Positions 52,617 to 62,552 of a stretch of DNA of 64,000 nt are shown here, piece after piece (the stretch's first letter is position 1; the number at the start of each line of letters is the position of its first letter). The position numbers and the translations under genes are program-made. Origin of the DNA: an uncultured Bacteroidota bacterium (GTDB lineage Bacteria; Bacteroidota; Bacteroidia; Flavobacteriales; Flavobacteriaceae); contig CACPPV010000001.1 in the NCBI GenBank assembly GCA_902635895.1, positions 62,001 to 126,000 of the forward strand, read 5' to 3'. A model generated the notes under the pieces. It saw nothing but the letters and a program-made list of their open reading frames with translations. It was not told the origin of the DNA and searched no databases.

Positions 52617-53747
52617 CTATTTTCTTATTCCACTGCCTAGTGGAGTATTTGGAATTGATTTAGGTACTCTGTTAAAAGCTTTTGAAAAATGAATATTATT
52701 AAACCTAGGTAAAACATATTTAGCAAAAAGTTCACACTCATTGTGGTGGGGATAACCTGACAATATAAAAGATCGTATTCCAAGGTTCATATACCTTTTT
52801 AATTTATTATAGACTTGATCTGGATCTCCAACAATTGCAGCACCACATCCAGATCTTGCAAGTCCTATTCCAGTCCATAAATTAGATTCAACATAAAAAT
52901 CTTTATCTGACTTTGACCTCAATTCAGATTGCATCGAAACTCCTAATGATTTTGAATCTTGAGCTCTATCTCTAATATCATTACCTAAATTATAATCCAA
53001 ATTTGATATTAATTTACTTGCATATTTTCTAGCCTCAGCTTCAGTTTCTCTTACAATAACATGAACTCTTAAACCAAATTGAACTGTTCTGTTGTAACCT
53101 AATGCTTTAGCTTTCATATTAGAAATCAAAGTTGATATTTTATCTTCTGTATCTGGCCACATTAAGTAGACGTCACAATGTTCAGCACACAAATCAACAC
53201 CATCAGGGGAGTATCCTCCAAAATAAAGTAGAGGACCGCCTTGCTGAAAAGGTTTTACGGGATCAGTCGGTAAATTTAAATTATAAAACTCACCTCTAAA
53301 ATTGATTTCATCCTCATTCCAGCATTGTTTTAAAATATTAATTACCTCCCTTGATCTTGAATATCTAATGCTTGATTCAAGCTTATTTCCAGGCAAATCA
53401 GAGGATATAATATTAACTGTTAACCTGCCTTTTAAAATATGATCTAAAGTTGAAAGGCTTCTGGCTAACATAGGAGGATGAATTTCTCCACACCTAATTG
53501 CTGCTAAAAAATTTATTTGATTGGTTAATGGAGCCATAGCAGAGACAAAAGTTAATGTGTCTTGACCAACTTGATAAGAGGATGGGCACAAAACATTAGT
53601 GTAACCAAGTTTATCAGCTGTTTTAATAATTCTGGAGGTGTTTTCCCATGTGCTTTTAAATTTTGGATTTCTTGAACCTAGCAGATCATCATCTCCATCA
53701 CAAATTGGAGCAAACCAGGAAATTTCAGCATCATTTTCTTTTAGCAT
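52617..53747 (-). CDS. LLM-class flavin-dependent monooxygenase, alkanesulfonate monooxygenase (SsuD)-like
   Basis: RLTVNIISSDLPG, YFGGYSPDGVDLCAEHCDVYLMW, LWTGIGLARSGCGAAIVGDPDQV, FILSGYPHHNE. Confidence 0.88.
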   Translation of the reverse strand: MLKENDAEISWFAPICDGDDDLLGSRNPKFKSTWENTSRIIKTADKLGYTNVLCPSSYQVGQDTLTFVSAMAPLTNQINFLAAIRCGEIHPPMLARSLSTLDHILKGRLTVNIISSDLPGNKLESSIRYSRSREVINILKQCWNEDEINFRGEFYNLNLPTDPVKPFQQGGPLLYFGGYSPDGVDLCAEHCDVYLMWPDTEDKISTLISNMKAKALGYNRTVQFGLRVHVIVRETEAEARKYASKLISNLDYNLGNDIRDRAQDSKSLGVSMQSELRSKSDKDFYVESNLWTGIGLARSGCGAAIVGDPDQVYNKLKRYMNLGIRSFILSGYPHHNECELFAKYVLPRFNNIHFSKAFNRVPKSIPNTPLGSGIRK

Positions 53748-53753
53748 TTTATA

Positions 53754-55403
53754 TTATTTTTTAAATAATAATGCATCCCATGGAAGCAATTTTATCTTTT
53801 TTGGACAATAGTTTACTTTAGATTCCCTATTTGATATTTTTAAAGAATATTCTGTTAAATTATTAAAATTATATGTTAATGCAGAATCAGACATATTTAA
53901 AATTATTACATAAGAATTATTTAATTTATCTCTCTTGTAAATAAATACTTTTTTATGTTTTGGATCTAAATCTTGATAATCCCCATAAACTAAATCTTTT
54001 GACGCTTTTCTAAAAGAAATAAGTTTTTTATAAAAATTGAGTATTGAGTTTGGATTTTTTTTATCGTTTTCTACATTGATTGTTTTAAAATTTGGGTTTG
54101 CCAAAAACCAATTTTTGTTTTCAAAACTAAAGCCACCTTGTATTTTATCATTCCATTGCATTGTTGTTCTAGAATGATCTCTTGATGACATATTTAAATT
54201 ATATAAATAATCTTTTCTACTCAGTCCAGATTTTAATGCTTTTGAAAGATTTCCTAAAACTTCTAAATCATCAAATTGATTAATAGAATCAAATTTATGG
54301 TTTGTCATTCCTATTTCTTCACCTTGATATAAAATAGGAGTTCCTTTTTGAGTCAAAATAAGCATAGCTAAAAGTTTTGCGGATTTAATTCTATATTTTA
54401 TATCATTTCCAAATTTGCTGACACTTCTTGGATTGTCATGATTATTTAAAAAAACTGTCGGCCAATTAAAATCAGTTGTATTAGATTGAAAATCAAACAT
54501 TTTTTTGAGATCTTGAAGATTCCAATTGTTTTGAATCCAATTTTTACGACCAATTCTAATTATATCAAAAATAAATGCAAGGTTTAATTCTTTTTCTCTT
54601 TCATCTGTCATTTTTAACATAGAATTATGAGTAATCCCAAAAGCCTCTCCAATCGAAACTACATCATAATTTGAAAGAACTTTGATATTCATCTCCTTTA
54701 AAAATTCATGCAACCTGGGACCAGACGCATATATTTTTTCTGGATTTTTTAGTTCTGAACTTGATAAATCATTAAAGTCTTGATGTTTTGAAATAAAAGG
54801 AATTACATCCATCCTAAAACCATCTATACCTTTATCAAGCCAAAATTTCATTATGTTATAAACCTCATTTCTAACATCAACATTTTCCCAATTTAGATCA
54901 GGCTGTTTTTTTGAAAAGTAATGTAAATAATATTCGTTGGTGTTTTCATCTTTTTCCCAAGCAGACCCTCCAAAAAATGATGTATAATTATTTGGTGGAA
55001 TATTACCATTTTCCTTTTTCCATATGTAATAATCTCTAAAGTTATTGCTTAATGAGGATTTACTTTGTAAAAACCAATCGTGTTCATCACTAGTGTGATT
55101 TACAACTAGATCTATTACAAGTTTCATATTTCTTTTGTGAATTGCAGACAATAGATTATCAAAATCTTCCATTGTACCGAATTCCTTCATCACCATTTTA
55201 TAATTTCGAATATCATATCCATTATCATCGTTTGGAGAATCAAAATGGGGACTCAACCAAATAATATCTATTCCTAAAAACTTTAAGTAATCTAATTTTA
55301 AGGTTATTCCGTTTAAATCTCCTATCCCATCTCCATTTGAATCATAAAAAGATCTTGGATAAATTTGATAAATAACTTGTTCCTTCCACCAATTTCTTGT
55401 CAT
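53754..55403 (-). CDS. GH13 alpha-glucosidase-type glycoside hydrolase
   Basis: [71 protein letters not shown]. Confidence 0.95.
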   Translation of the reverse strand: MTRNWWKEQVIYQIYPRSFYDSNGDGIGDLNGITLKLDYLKFLGIDIIWLSPHFDSPNDDNGYDIRNYKMVMKEFGTMEDFDNLLSAIHKRNMKLVIDLVVNHTSDEHDWFLQSKSSLSNNFRDYYIWKKENGNIPPNNYTSFFGGSAWEKDENTNEYYLHYFSKKQPDLNWENVDVRNEVYNIMKFWLDKGIDGFRMDVIPFISKHQDFNDLSSSELKNPEKIYASGPRLHEFLKEMNIKVLSNYDVVSIGEAFGITHNSMLKMTDEREKELNLAFIFDIIRIGRKNWIQNNWNLQDLKKMFDFQSNTTDFNWPTVFLNNHDNPRSVSKFGNDIKYRIKSAKLLAMLILTQKGTPILYQGEEIGMTNHKFDSINQFDDLEVLGNLSKALKSGLSRKDYLYNLNMSSRDHSRTTMQWNDKIQGGFSFENKNWFLANPNFKTINVENDKKNPNSILNFYKKLISFRKASKDLVYGDYQDLDPKHKKVFIYKRDKLNNSYVIILNMSDSALTYNFNNLTEYSLKISNRESKVNYCPKKIKLLPWDALLFKK

Positions 55404-55537
55404 AATTTATTTTTTGACATTCTACATTTTTTACTACAATAAATAACATTGTCCCAGTTTTTTTCCCATTTTTTTCGCCAATTAAATGGAAAATTGCAAA
55501 CAGGACATATTTTTTGTGGAAGATTAGATTTCTTCAT
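55400..55537 (-). CDS. DUF2256-like small zinc-ribbon protein, 45 aa (not in supplied ORF track)
   Basis: Reverse strand ATG 55537 to TGA 55400: [45 protein letters not shown]; CxxC...CxxxC; ATGA overlap with GH13 start. Confidence 0.85.
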   Translation of the reverse strand: MKKSNLPQKICPVCNFPFNWRKKWEKNWDNVIYCSKKCRMSKNKL

Positions 55538-57065
55538 TATTTAAAGAAATTTCATTAGGCCATGGAACAACTGAATTTTTTAACTTATTGAATGGCATTT
55601 GAGCATCTACTGAAATTAAGTAATTTGTTAGCATATTAGACAGTTCTATTCTTTTTTTATTTTCTTTTAATACTAGGTTGTTATTTTCAAAAATATCATC
55701 CTTTAAATTATATAATTCAATAGTTTGATTGTGATGGAAATAAATTAATTTCCAATCTCCATTTCTAACCGCACTGAAACTTCCAATTCCTGGACCACTT
55801 GGTCCCCACCAGTTTGGGTAGTGCCAAAATAAAGGTTTTAACTCATATTTTTCATTATTTAGTAATGGAACAAAACTTCTTCCATCTATTTTTTGAATCA
55901 CTGATTTTGAAATTGAATTAGTTAAATCTAAAATTGATGGAAAAAAATCATCAATAATCACTGGCTGGTGAACCTCTTTGTTACTATCATCATGAAAAGG
56001 GGAATAAACTATCATTGGAACTCTAATTCCTCCTTCATAAATAGATCCTTTACCGCTTTTAAGAGGATAATTATGCTTGTGTTTTTCTCCTTGTCTTGCT
56101 ACTGCACTTAAACCTCCATTGTCAGACATGAAAATAATTATTGTATTATGTAAAATATTCTCTTCTTTTAATTTATTCAAAATAGTACCTAAAGCGTTAT
56201 CCATACTCTCAATCATCGAAGCATACTTAATCTCAGATTTTTCAAGTCCAATATTTCTATATTTTTCACTAAATCGTTCATCTTCCATTAATGGAGTGTG
56301 TACACCATACAATGAAAAATATAGAAAAAAAGGAGAGTTTAATTTTAATGGCTTTTCTAAATTTTTTAAAATTTCTTCACTTAAAGCTTGAGTCAAAAAA
56401 ATATCTTTTCCGTGATATTTTTCAAGTCCGGGAACAGCCCATATTTTATTTTTTGAATCATTATTCCCGAAATTATCTTTTCCTAAATAGCTTTGTGGAG
56501 CTCCTGCAGCATGCCCAGCAATATTAATATCAAAACCAATATTTAAAGGATTTTCTGATGGATATCCAATAGCACCTAAATGTGCTTTACCAGCATGGAT
56601 AGTAAAATATCCATTGTCTCTTAAAATTTGAGGAAGTGGAGTTGCTAAAACTGAATTAGGGATTGAATCAGAGACTGACAATCCGTTGTAGTTCCAATTT
56701 GGAAAATCAAATGTGCTATGATTGATTTCAGCAGGTTTTCTTACGTTTGGATGTAAGGTCCAATTAGTTACCCTATGTCTAGCTGAATTCATACCAGTCA
56801 TTAGACTAATTCTGGTAGGTGAACAAACCGGTGTTGAATAAGCATTGGTGAATTTTACACCCATATCTGCCAATAATTCCATATTTGGCGTGCTGTAAAT
56901 TTCATTGTATTTTGTTTTCTTATTCCAAAAAGGCACTGAAGTATCCTGCCAACCTAAATCATCAACCATAAATAAAACAATATTGGGCTTTAATTTATCG
57001 TTGGAATAGTCACATGAAAAAAACAATAAAAGAGTTAAAAAGTAAAAAAATTTATTTATTGACAT
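55524..57065 (-). CDS. Sulfatase (lipoprotein-like N-terminus)
   Basis: [42 protein letters not shown]. Confidence 0.93.
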   Translation of the reverse strand: MSINKFFYFLTLLLFFSCDYSNDKLKPNIVLFMVDDLGWQDTSVPFWNKKTKYNEIYSTPNMELLADMGVKFTNAYSTPVCSPTRISLMTGMNSARHRVTNWTLHPNVRKPAEINHSTFDFPNWNYNGLSVSDSIPNSVLATPLPQILRDNGYFTIHAGKAHLGAIGYPSENPLNIGFDINIAGHAAGAPQSYLGKDNFGNNDSKNKIWAVPGLEKYHGKDIFLTQALSEEILKNLEKPLKLNSPFFLYFSLYGVHTPLMEDERFSEKYRNIGLEKSEIKYASMIESMDNALGTILNKLKEENILHNTIIIFMSDNGGLSAVARQGEKHKHNYPLKSGKGSIYEGGIRVPMIVYSPFHDDSNKEVHQPVIIDDFFPSILDLTNSISKSVIQKIDGRSFVPLLNNEKYELKPLFWHYPNWWGPSGPGIGSFSAVRNGDWKLIYFHHNQTIELYNLKDDIFENNNLVLKENKKRIELSNMLTNYLISVDAQMPFNKLKNSVVPWPNEISLNNEEI

Positions 57066-57093
57066 CTATACAATATACAAAATTGAAAAAAAG

Positions 57094-57123
57094 AAATAAT
57101 GTTAAGTTAACTTAACATTATTT
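57094..57123. promoter_or_regulatory. 30-bp perfect palindrome, putative operator
   Basis: AAATAATGTTAAGTTAACTTAACATTATTT. Confidence 0.65.
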
Positions 57124-57127
57124 TATA

Positions 57128-57135
57128 TATATTTG
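57128..57135 (+). promoter_or_regulatory. Bacteroidota -7 box TATATTTG
   Basis: Matches TAnnTTTG, 29 nt upstream of ATG 57164, between two palindromes. Confidence 0.5.
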
Positions 57136-57150
57136 TAAAGCTAACTTAAC
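57135..57150. promoter_or_regulatory. Second, imperfect copy of the palindrome
   Basis: GTAAAGCTAACTTAAC vs GTTAAGTTAACTTAAC at 57101, 34 bp apart. Confidence 0.5.
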
Positions 57151-57163
57151 ATATCAATAATAA

Positions 57164-57577
57164 ATGAAACTTAAAATTTTAAGAATTATGGCAATTATAA
57201 CAGGATTAATAGGAACAACTTTGTTTAACAGATTTTTGGAGGGTGGAGCATTATTTATGTCACTAATTCTAATCTGTTTATTGACATCAGTATTCTTTAC
57301 AGTAAAATCCTTAATGAATCTCAAAAAAAATGTTGAAATTTCAAAAAAAATGATTAAACACATTAACGATAGTGGTTCGCTTGGATTAGGATTGGGTGTT
57401 ATGGGTTCATTTATTGGACTTATAACTGCTTTTGATGCTATTGAAGCAACTGGAGGAGCAGAGCCTTCAATATTGGCTGGAGGTTTAAAAGTAGCTTTAC
57501 TTTCAACTTTATTTGGACTATTTACTTATTCCATTTCTAAACTTTCAGTTCTAATTCTAAGGATCATTCAAAAATAA
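57164..57577 (+). CDS. Small membrane protein with MotA/TolQ/ExbB-like segment
   Basis: LGLGVMGSFIGLITAFDAIEATGGAEPSILAGGLKVALLSTLFGLFTYSISK. Confidence 0.65.
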   Translation: MKLKILRIMAIITGLIGTTLFNRFLEGGALFMSLILICLLTSVFFTVKSLMNLKKNVEISKKMIKHINDSGSLGLGLGVMGSFIGLITAFDAIEATGGAEPSILAGGLKVALLSTLFGLFTYSISKLSVLILRIIQK

Positions 57578-57581
57578 AATC

Positions 57582-58061
57582 ATGTCATTATCTAAAAAAG
57601 AAATATCCATTTTAATTGAAATCACTTATTCAATTGTATTTGCTTTAATTTTCCTTCCTTACTTTTATGAAAATCAAGAGAAAAATTTGATTTTAATTGA
57701 TGGTTTAATTGAAAAAATAATTCAAATAATAATATCTACAGTAATCTATTTTTCCATAGCCTATTCTGTTTTAGAGGTTGTTTTCAAAAAAAAAGAAAAT
57801 AGAGATGAAAGAGACGATATGATAAATTCAAAATCCTATAAATTAGGTTATTTGCTTTACGAATTCTCTTTGTTCATATTTATTGGGTATTTATGTTCTA
57901 ATTTTCAAAATAAAGAATTATTAAATCTCACAGGAAATCAAGAATTATATATTAGCTTTCAAATAACAGATACTGGAATTGTTTTTGCTGTTCTGGTACT
58001 ACTTGCATTTATATCGATAATTAAATCATTATATCAATTTTACCTACACAGAACAGCTTAA
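57582..58061 (+). CDS. Hypothetical four-TM membrane protein
   Basis: 159 aa; four TM segments; RDERDDMINSKSYKLGYLLYE. Confidence 0.65.
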   Translation: MSLSKKEISILIEITYSIVFALIFLPYFYENQEKNLILIDGLIEKIIQIIISTVIYFSIAYSVLEVVFKKKENRDERDDMINSKSYKLGYLLYEFSLFIFIGYLCSNFQNKELLNLTGNQELYISFQITDTGIVFAVLVLLAFISIIKSLYQFYLHRTA

Positions 58062-58062
58062 G

Positions 58063-58272
58063 ATGATTTTAAAAAACACCTTGAAAGAAGTTAGACAGAA
58101 AAAGTGTTTAACACAGGAAGAATTAGGAGCCAGTGTTGGAGTAAGCAGACAAACAATTATTTCAATTGAAAGATATAGGTACAAGCCAACTCTAGAACTA
58201 GCTATGAAAATTGCTGAAAAACTTAATATACGGATTGAAAAACTGTTCTATTTTGAAGAAATAAAAAAATAG
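58063..58272 (+). CDS. XRE-family HTH regulator (short YgzD/YozG-like)
   Basis: LKEVRQKKCLTQEELGASVGVSRQTIISIERYRYKPTLELAMKIAEKLNIRIEKLF. Confidence 0.93.
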   Translation: MILKNTLKEVRQKKCLTQEELGASVGVSRQTIISIERYRYKPTLELAMKIAEKLNIRIEKLFYFEEIKK

Positions 58273-58276
58273 AATA

Positions 58277-59356
58277 CTATTTTTCAACGATAGTTTTTTT
58301 AGATCTAGCTAAGGCTTGCATATCTTTGACTGTATCGGTTTCATCCATTATCTCACGACCAAGTAAAGTCTCTATTATATCTTCTAATGTTACAATTCCG
58401 TTGACTGTTCCATTGTCATCAGTGACGATAGATATGTGCTCTCTTTCTTTAATTAACTTATCGAAAACTTGAGGGATTTGAGATTCATAATTTGAAAAAA
58501 TAGCTTTTCTTTTAATTGATATTAACAAAGAATCTCCATTGTTTTTTACAATTTGCTCTAATATATTATCTTTTAGAACATAACCTGTTATGTTATCGGT
58601 TTTTTCAGAATAAATTGGAATCCTAGAAAAAGACAATTTAGTGTTTTTATTGTAAAAATTTTGAATAGTTTCAGATTCTGAAGCAATTTTCATAACTGAA
58701 AAAGGCGTCATAATGTTTCGAATCTTAACATCTTTAAACTTTACCATATTTTTGATAATATCAGACTCGCTTTCTTCAATAACACCTTCTTCCTCTGCTA
58801 TTTCAGCCATTGTTGAAAAATCTTCCCGAGTAAATACACTTATTTTTTTTGATTTATTGATAAGTCTGGTAAAAAATTGTAACAAAAACAGAATTCCAGT
58901 ATTTCTGAAAAGTGGAATTATTGAGCTTAAAAAAGCAGATGTAAATCTTACCAATTTATGCCAATAAGTCGCACCCAAAGTTTTTGGAATGATTTCCGAA
59001 ACTAATAAAATTAACACTGTCATTATCCCTGAAACTATTCCAACTGCTAAATCTTCAGTTAATAGTGTTCCAAAGAGTTCATATGAATCATTATTTATTG
59101 ACGAATAAACTTCTTTTGCTTGAACTCCTACCAAAATTGCACCTACTGTATGCGCTATAGTATTGAGAGTCAAAATAATTATTAATGGTTCATCAATATT
59201 TTTCCTCATCATTTGAAGGTTTTCAGCATATTTTTTACCCTCATTTATTTTGATTTTTAGAAAGGTAGGATTAACACTTAAAAGCACAGCTTCTAAGATT
59301 GAGCACAAAAAAGATAAAGTTATGGTGAGTGTAGCGTATAGAATTAGTAAATTCAA
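58277..59356 (-). CDS. CNNM/HlyC-CorC family (DUF21 + CBS) protein
   Basis: SEIIPKTLGATYW; DVKIRNIMTPFSVM; VTDDNGTVNGIVTLEDIIETLLGREIMDE. Confidence 0.92.
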   Translation of the reverse strand: MNLLILYATLTITLSFLCSILEAVLLSVNPTFLKIKINEGKKYAENLQMMRKNIDEPLIIILTLNTIAHTVGAILVGVQAKEVYSSINNDSYELFGTLLTEDLAVGIVSGIMTVLILLVSEIIPKTLGATYWHKLVRFTSAFLSSIIPLFRNTGILFLLQFFTRLINKSKKISVFTREDFSTMAEIAEEEGVIEESESDIIKNMVKFKDVKIRNIMTPFSVMKIASESETIQNFYNKNTKLSFSRIPIYSEKTDNITGYVLKDNILEQIVKNNGDSLLISIKRKAIFSNYESQIPQVFDKLIKEREHISIVTDDNGTVNGIVTLEDIIETLLGREIMDETDTVKDMQALARSKKTIVEK

Positions 59357-59415
59357 AGTCTATTTTAAAATTTATAATAAATATAAAAACAAATATTCGA
59401 TTTAGTAAGGTTTAT

Positions 59416-59423
59416 TATTTTTG
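59416..59423 (+). promoter_or_regulatory. Bacteroidota -7 box TATTTTTG
   Basis: TAnnTTTG match 22 nt upstream of TTG start at 59446. Confidence 0.4.
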
Positions 59424-59445
59424 TGATCAAAAAAATTTAAGTTAA

Positions 59446-60069
59446 TTGATTAAGACCGAAAAAATAGAGTTTAGTTATGATAATGACTTCATATTCAAAT
59501 TTGAAGACATCATGCTTAAAAATGAAGAAAATTTATTAATACTTGGTAATTCAGGTATTGGAAAAACTACATTATTACATCTTTTATCTGGATTACTAAA
59601 AGCTAAATCAGGCTCAATTGAATTGTATGGAAAAGAACTAACTAAACTTTCTTCATTTCAACTTGATAGATTTAGAAGAGATAATATAGGAATTGTTTTT
59701 CAGAAACCTCATTTTGTAAATTCATTAACAGTAAAAGAAAATTTAGAATTAGCCCAGTATATAGCTGAAAAAAAAGATAATAAAAGGATCGAAACCATTT
59801 TAAACAACTTAAATATTTTTGATAAAATAAATAAAAAGACAAATGAATTAAGTCAGGGTGAAAAACAAAGGGTTTCTATAGCTCTTGCTATTGTTAATTC
59901 TCCCAAATTAATTTTAGCCGATGAACCAACATCAAGCTTAGATGATGATAATTGCTCAAACGTTATTAAACTTTTAAAAAAACAAGCATCAGATTTTGGG
60001 GCTCAATTAATAGTAATTACTCACGATAGTCGACTAAAGAAACATTTTAAAAAATCTATTAAGTTGTGA
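59446..60069 (+). CDS. ABC transporter ATP-binding protein (LolD/MacB-like), TTG start
   Basis: GNSGIGKTTLLH, LSQGEKQRVSIALAI, LILADEPTSSLD. Confidence 0.93.
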   Translation: MIKTEKIEFSYDNDFIFKFEDIMLKNEENLLILGNSGIGKTTLLHLLSGLLKAKSGSIELYGKELTKLSSFQLDRFRRDNIGIVFQKPHFVNSLTVKENLELAQYIAEKKDNKRIETILNNLNIFDKINKKTNELSQGEKQRVSIALAIVNSPKLILADEPTSSLDDDNCSNVIKLLKKQASDFGAQLIVITHDSRLKKHFKKSIKL

Positions 60070-61328
60070 ATGTATTTAAGCTAAGCATAAAAAATATTTT
60101 CAACAAAGCTTTAAGCTCTACTATTACTGTTGCTTTACTAGTTCTTGGAATAGGAATAATCTCTTTACTTCTTCAATTAAATTCACTAATTAAAGATCAA
60201 ATGGAAAATAATTTAAGAGGAATTGATATGGTTATTGGTGCAAAAGGAAGCCCTCTTCAATTAATACTTTCTTCGGTTTATCACATTGACTCACCAACTG
60301 GAAATATATCTCTTTCTGAGGCAGAAAAAATTAGTAATAATAAAATGGTTGGATCAAGCATCAAGCTTCTCTACGGAGACAATCATAAAGGTTATAGGAT
60401 AGTAGGAACTGAAAAAAAATTAATTGATTTATATAAGGGTGAATTAATTAAAGGCAAACAATGGGATAAGCCTTACGAAGTTGTAGTTGGATCCAAAGTT
60501 TATGAAAAATTAAAAATAAAATTAGGGGATAGCTTAATCAGTTCTCATGGATTAAGAGAAACAGGTCAAGCTCATTCAGATAGAGCATTTGTAGTTGTTG
60601 GATTATTGAAACCATCCAGTTCCGTAATGGATCAACTTATTCTTACATCACCTGAAAGTGTATGGAATATTCATGGTTCTCATGACCATGATGAAGAACA
60701 TGACCATGATGAGGAACATGACCATGACGAAGAGCATAACCATGATGAAGAACATGAACATGATGAAGAACATGAACATGATGATAGAGAAATAACTGCG
60801 ATGTTAATCAAATTCAAAAGTCCGATGAACATCATTCAATTTCCTCGACAGATTAATGAAAATACCAATCTTCAAGCAGCTGTACCCTCATATGAAATTT
60901 CAAGATTGTTTAAACTTTTTGGATTTGGAATAGAGACTTTAAGCTACCTAGCATACTTAATAATAATTGTTTCTGCATTCAGTCTTTTTATTAATTTATT
61001 CAACTCAATGAATGATAGAAAATATGAAATGGCTTTAATTAGAACATTGGGAGCTTCAAGATTTCAGTTATCAAAAATGATAATTTTCGAAAGTTTAATT
61101 CTTACAGTTACTGGTTTTATGATTGGCTTACTTTTTAGCAGGTTTGGAGTAATGTTTGTATCTTCATTAATGGACGAAAGTATAAATTACGACTTGAGTT
61201 CAATTATAATACTAAACGAAGAATATTGGCTATTAGCTTTATCTATATTAATTGGTTTAATTTCTGCACTAATTCCTGTCATTCAAGTGTACAGAATGAA
61301 TATTTCAAAAATTCTTGCTGATGAATAA
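60066..61328 (+). CDS. ABC transporter permease (FtsX/MacB-like) with His/Asp/Glu-rich loop
   Basis: MIGAKGSPLQLILSSVYHIDSPTGNI; C-terminal FtsX-like 3 TM with ALIRTLGASRFQL; (HDHDEE)n. Confidence 0.88.
   Translation: MNVFKLSIKNIFNKALSSTITVALLVLGIGIISLLLQLNSLIKDQMENNLRGIDMVIGAKGSPLQLILSSVYHIDSPTGNISLSEAEKISNNKMVGSSIKLLYGDNHKGYRIVGTEKKLIDLYKGELIKGKQWDKPYEVVVGSKVYEKLKIKLGDSLISSHGLRETGQAHSDRAFVVVGLLKPSSSVMDQLILTSPESVWNIHGSHDHDEEHDHDEEHDHDEEHNHDEEHEHDEEHEHDDREITAMLIKFKSPMNIIQFPRQINENTNLQAAVPSYEISRLFKLFGFGIETLSYLAYLIIIVSAFSLFINLFNSMNDRKYEMALIRTLGASRFQLSKMIIFESLILTVTGFMIGLLFSRFGVMFVSSLMDESINYDLSSIIILNEEYWLLALSILIGLISALIPVIQVYRMNISKILADE
60681..60788 (+). repeat. 18-bp in-frame tandem repeat, about 6 units, encoding HxHDEE
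   Basis: HDHDEE-HDHDEE-HDHDEE-HNHDEE-HEHDEE-HEHDDR. Confidence 0.9.
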
Positions 61329-61755
61329 ATTTATTATAATAATCTTTTTTTTGATTTCTAATTCAATTTATTCTCAAGTTGAAATTGATTGGCTAAAACT
61401 AAGAGATGTTTATTACGAATCCGAATATAATGAAGAACTTTATGGATATTATCAAATTGCACATTTTGGTGAAACAGTTGAATCTTTAGATAACAAAGAA
61501 GTTAGAATTACTGGCTACATGCTAACTCTTGCTCCTGATGAAGGTATTTTCGTGTTGTCTGAAAATCCTTATGCTGATTGTTTCTTCTGTGGGTTTGGAG
61601 GACCTGAGTCGGCCATAGAACTTAGATTAAATCCAGGTTATGATGATTTTTTAATGGATGAACTAGTGACAGTTACTGGAATTCTCCGACTTAAAAGAGA
61701 CGATGTTAGTAGTGGAGTTTATATCATGGACAATGCTACTGCAATTAAAAAATAA
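61315..61755 (+). CDS. Secreted small protein, DUF3299/OB-like
   Basis: Signal peptide; LDNKEVRITGYMLTLAPDEGIFVLSENPYADCFFCGFGGPESAIELRL...VTVTGILRL. Confidence 0.5.
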   Translation: MLMNKFIIIIFFLISNSIYSQVEIDWLKLRDVYYESEYNEELYGYYQIAHFGETVESLDNKEVRITGYMLTLAPDEGIFVLSENPYADCFFCGFGGPESAIELRLNPGYDDFLMDELVTVTGILRLKRDDVSSGVYIMDNATAIKK

Positions 61756-61772
61756 ATTATTTTATAATAGCT

Positions 61773-62492
61773 ATGCATAATACAGATTATTTAAAAATTT
61801 TATTATTAATTGTATTTCCTATTACCCTATTATCTCAAAATAACTTAACTATAAATCATCTTTATCCAAAAAATGATTTAATTATTAAATCTCAAGATGA
61901 TTGGGGTAAAAAAAACTATAAAAAGGTTATTGAAGAATTTAAAGAAAAGCCTCTAAATTTAAATGACATAGTTTTTTTAGGAAATAGTATCACTGCTGGA
62001 GGTAACGATTGGAGTGAAAGATTAAACATACCAAATATAAAAAACAGAGGAATTGGAGGAGATACAACTGATGGTGTTATAGCTAGATTAGATGAAATAA
62101 TATATTTTAAACCTAGAGCAGTTTTTTTATTAATTGGCATTAATGATCTTTGGAATAATCCTCAAACGGATTCATCAATTAAAAGAATTGGAAACAACAT
62201 ACATAAAATTGCTACTCACATCTCACAAAAATCTCCTAAAACAATAATTTATGTTCAAACTGTTCTTCCAGTGAAAAAAGAAATTTATAAAAATCAAATA
62301 ATTAGTTTAAATCAAATTATAAAAAACAATGCTTCTAATTCAAAATCATACTCTGTAATCGATTTATACTCAATTTTCGTAAATGATTCAGGATTAATTA
62401 TTGACGAGCTTAGTTATGACGGAGTTCATTTAAACGAAAAGGGATACGACCACTGGGTTAAATTTATAAAACCAATTCTTGATCAATTGTAG
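61773..62492 (+). CDS. SGNH/GDSL hydrolase
   Basis: VFLGNSITAGGNDW, NRGIGGDTTDGVIARLDEI, LLIGINDLWN, YDGVHLNEKGY. Confidence 0.93.
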   Translation: MHNTDYLKILLLIVFPITLLSQNNLTINHLYPKNDLIIKSQDDWGKKNYKKVIEEFKEKPLNLNDIVFLGNSITAGGNDWSERLNIPNIKNRGIGGDTTDGVIARLDEIIYFKPRAVFLLIGINDLWNNPQTDSSIKRIGNNIHKIATHISQKSPKTIIYVQTVLPVKKEIYKNQIISLNQIIKNNASNSKSYSVIDLYSIFVNDSGLIIDELSYDGVHLNEKGYDHWVKFIKPILDQL

Positions 62493-62515
62493 ATTATAGA
62501 TTTTTTAATAAAATA

Positions 62516-62545
62516 AAAACCCTCAATTTCTCGAGGGTTTTTTTG
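62516..62545. terminator. Terminator hairpin between convergent genes
   Basis: AAAACCCTC-AATTTCTC-GAGGGTTTTTTT. Confidence 0.8.
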
Positions 62546-62552
62546 TAATTGA

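Noticed and set aside
56077-56527. Plus-strand ORFs 56077 and 56291 within the sulfatase
   Set aside because: Antisense shadows of a complete sulfatase.
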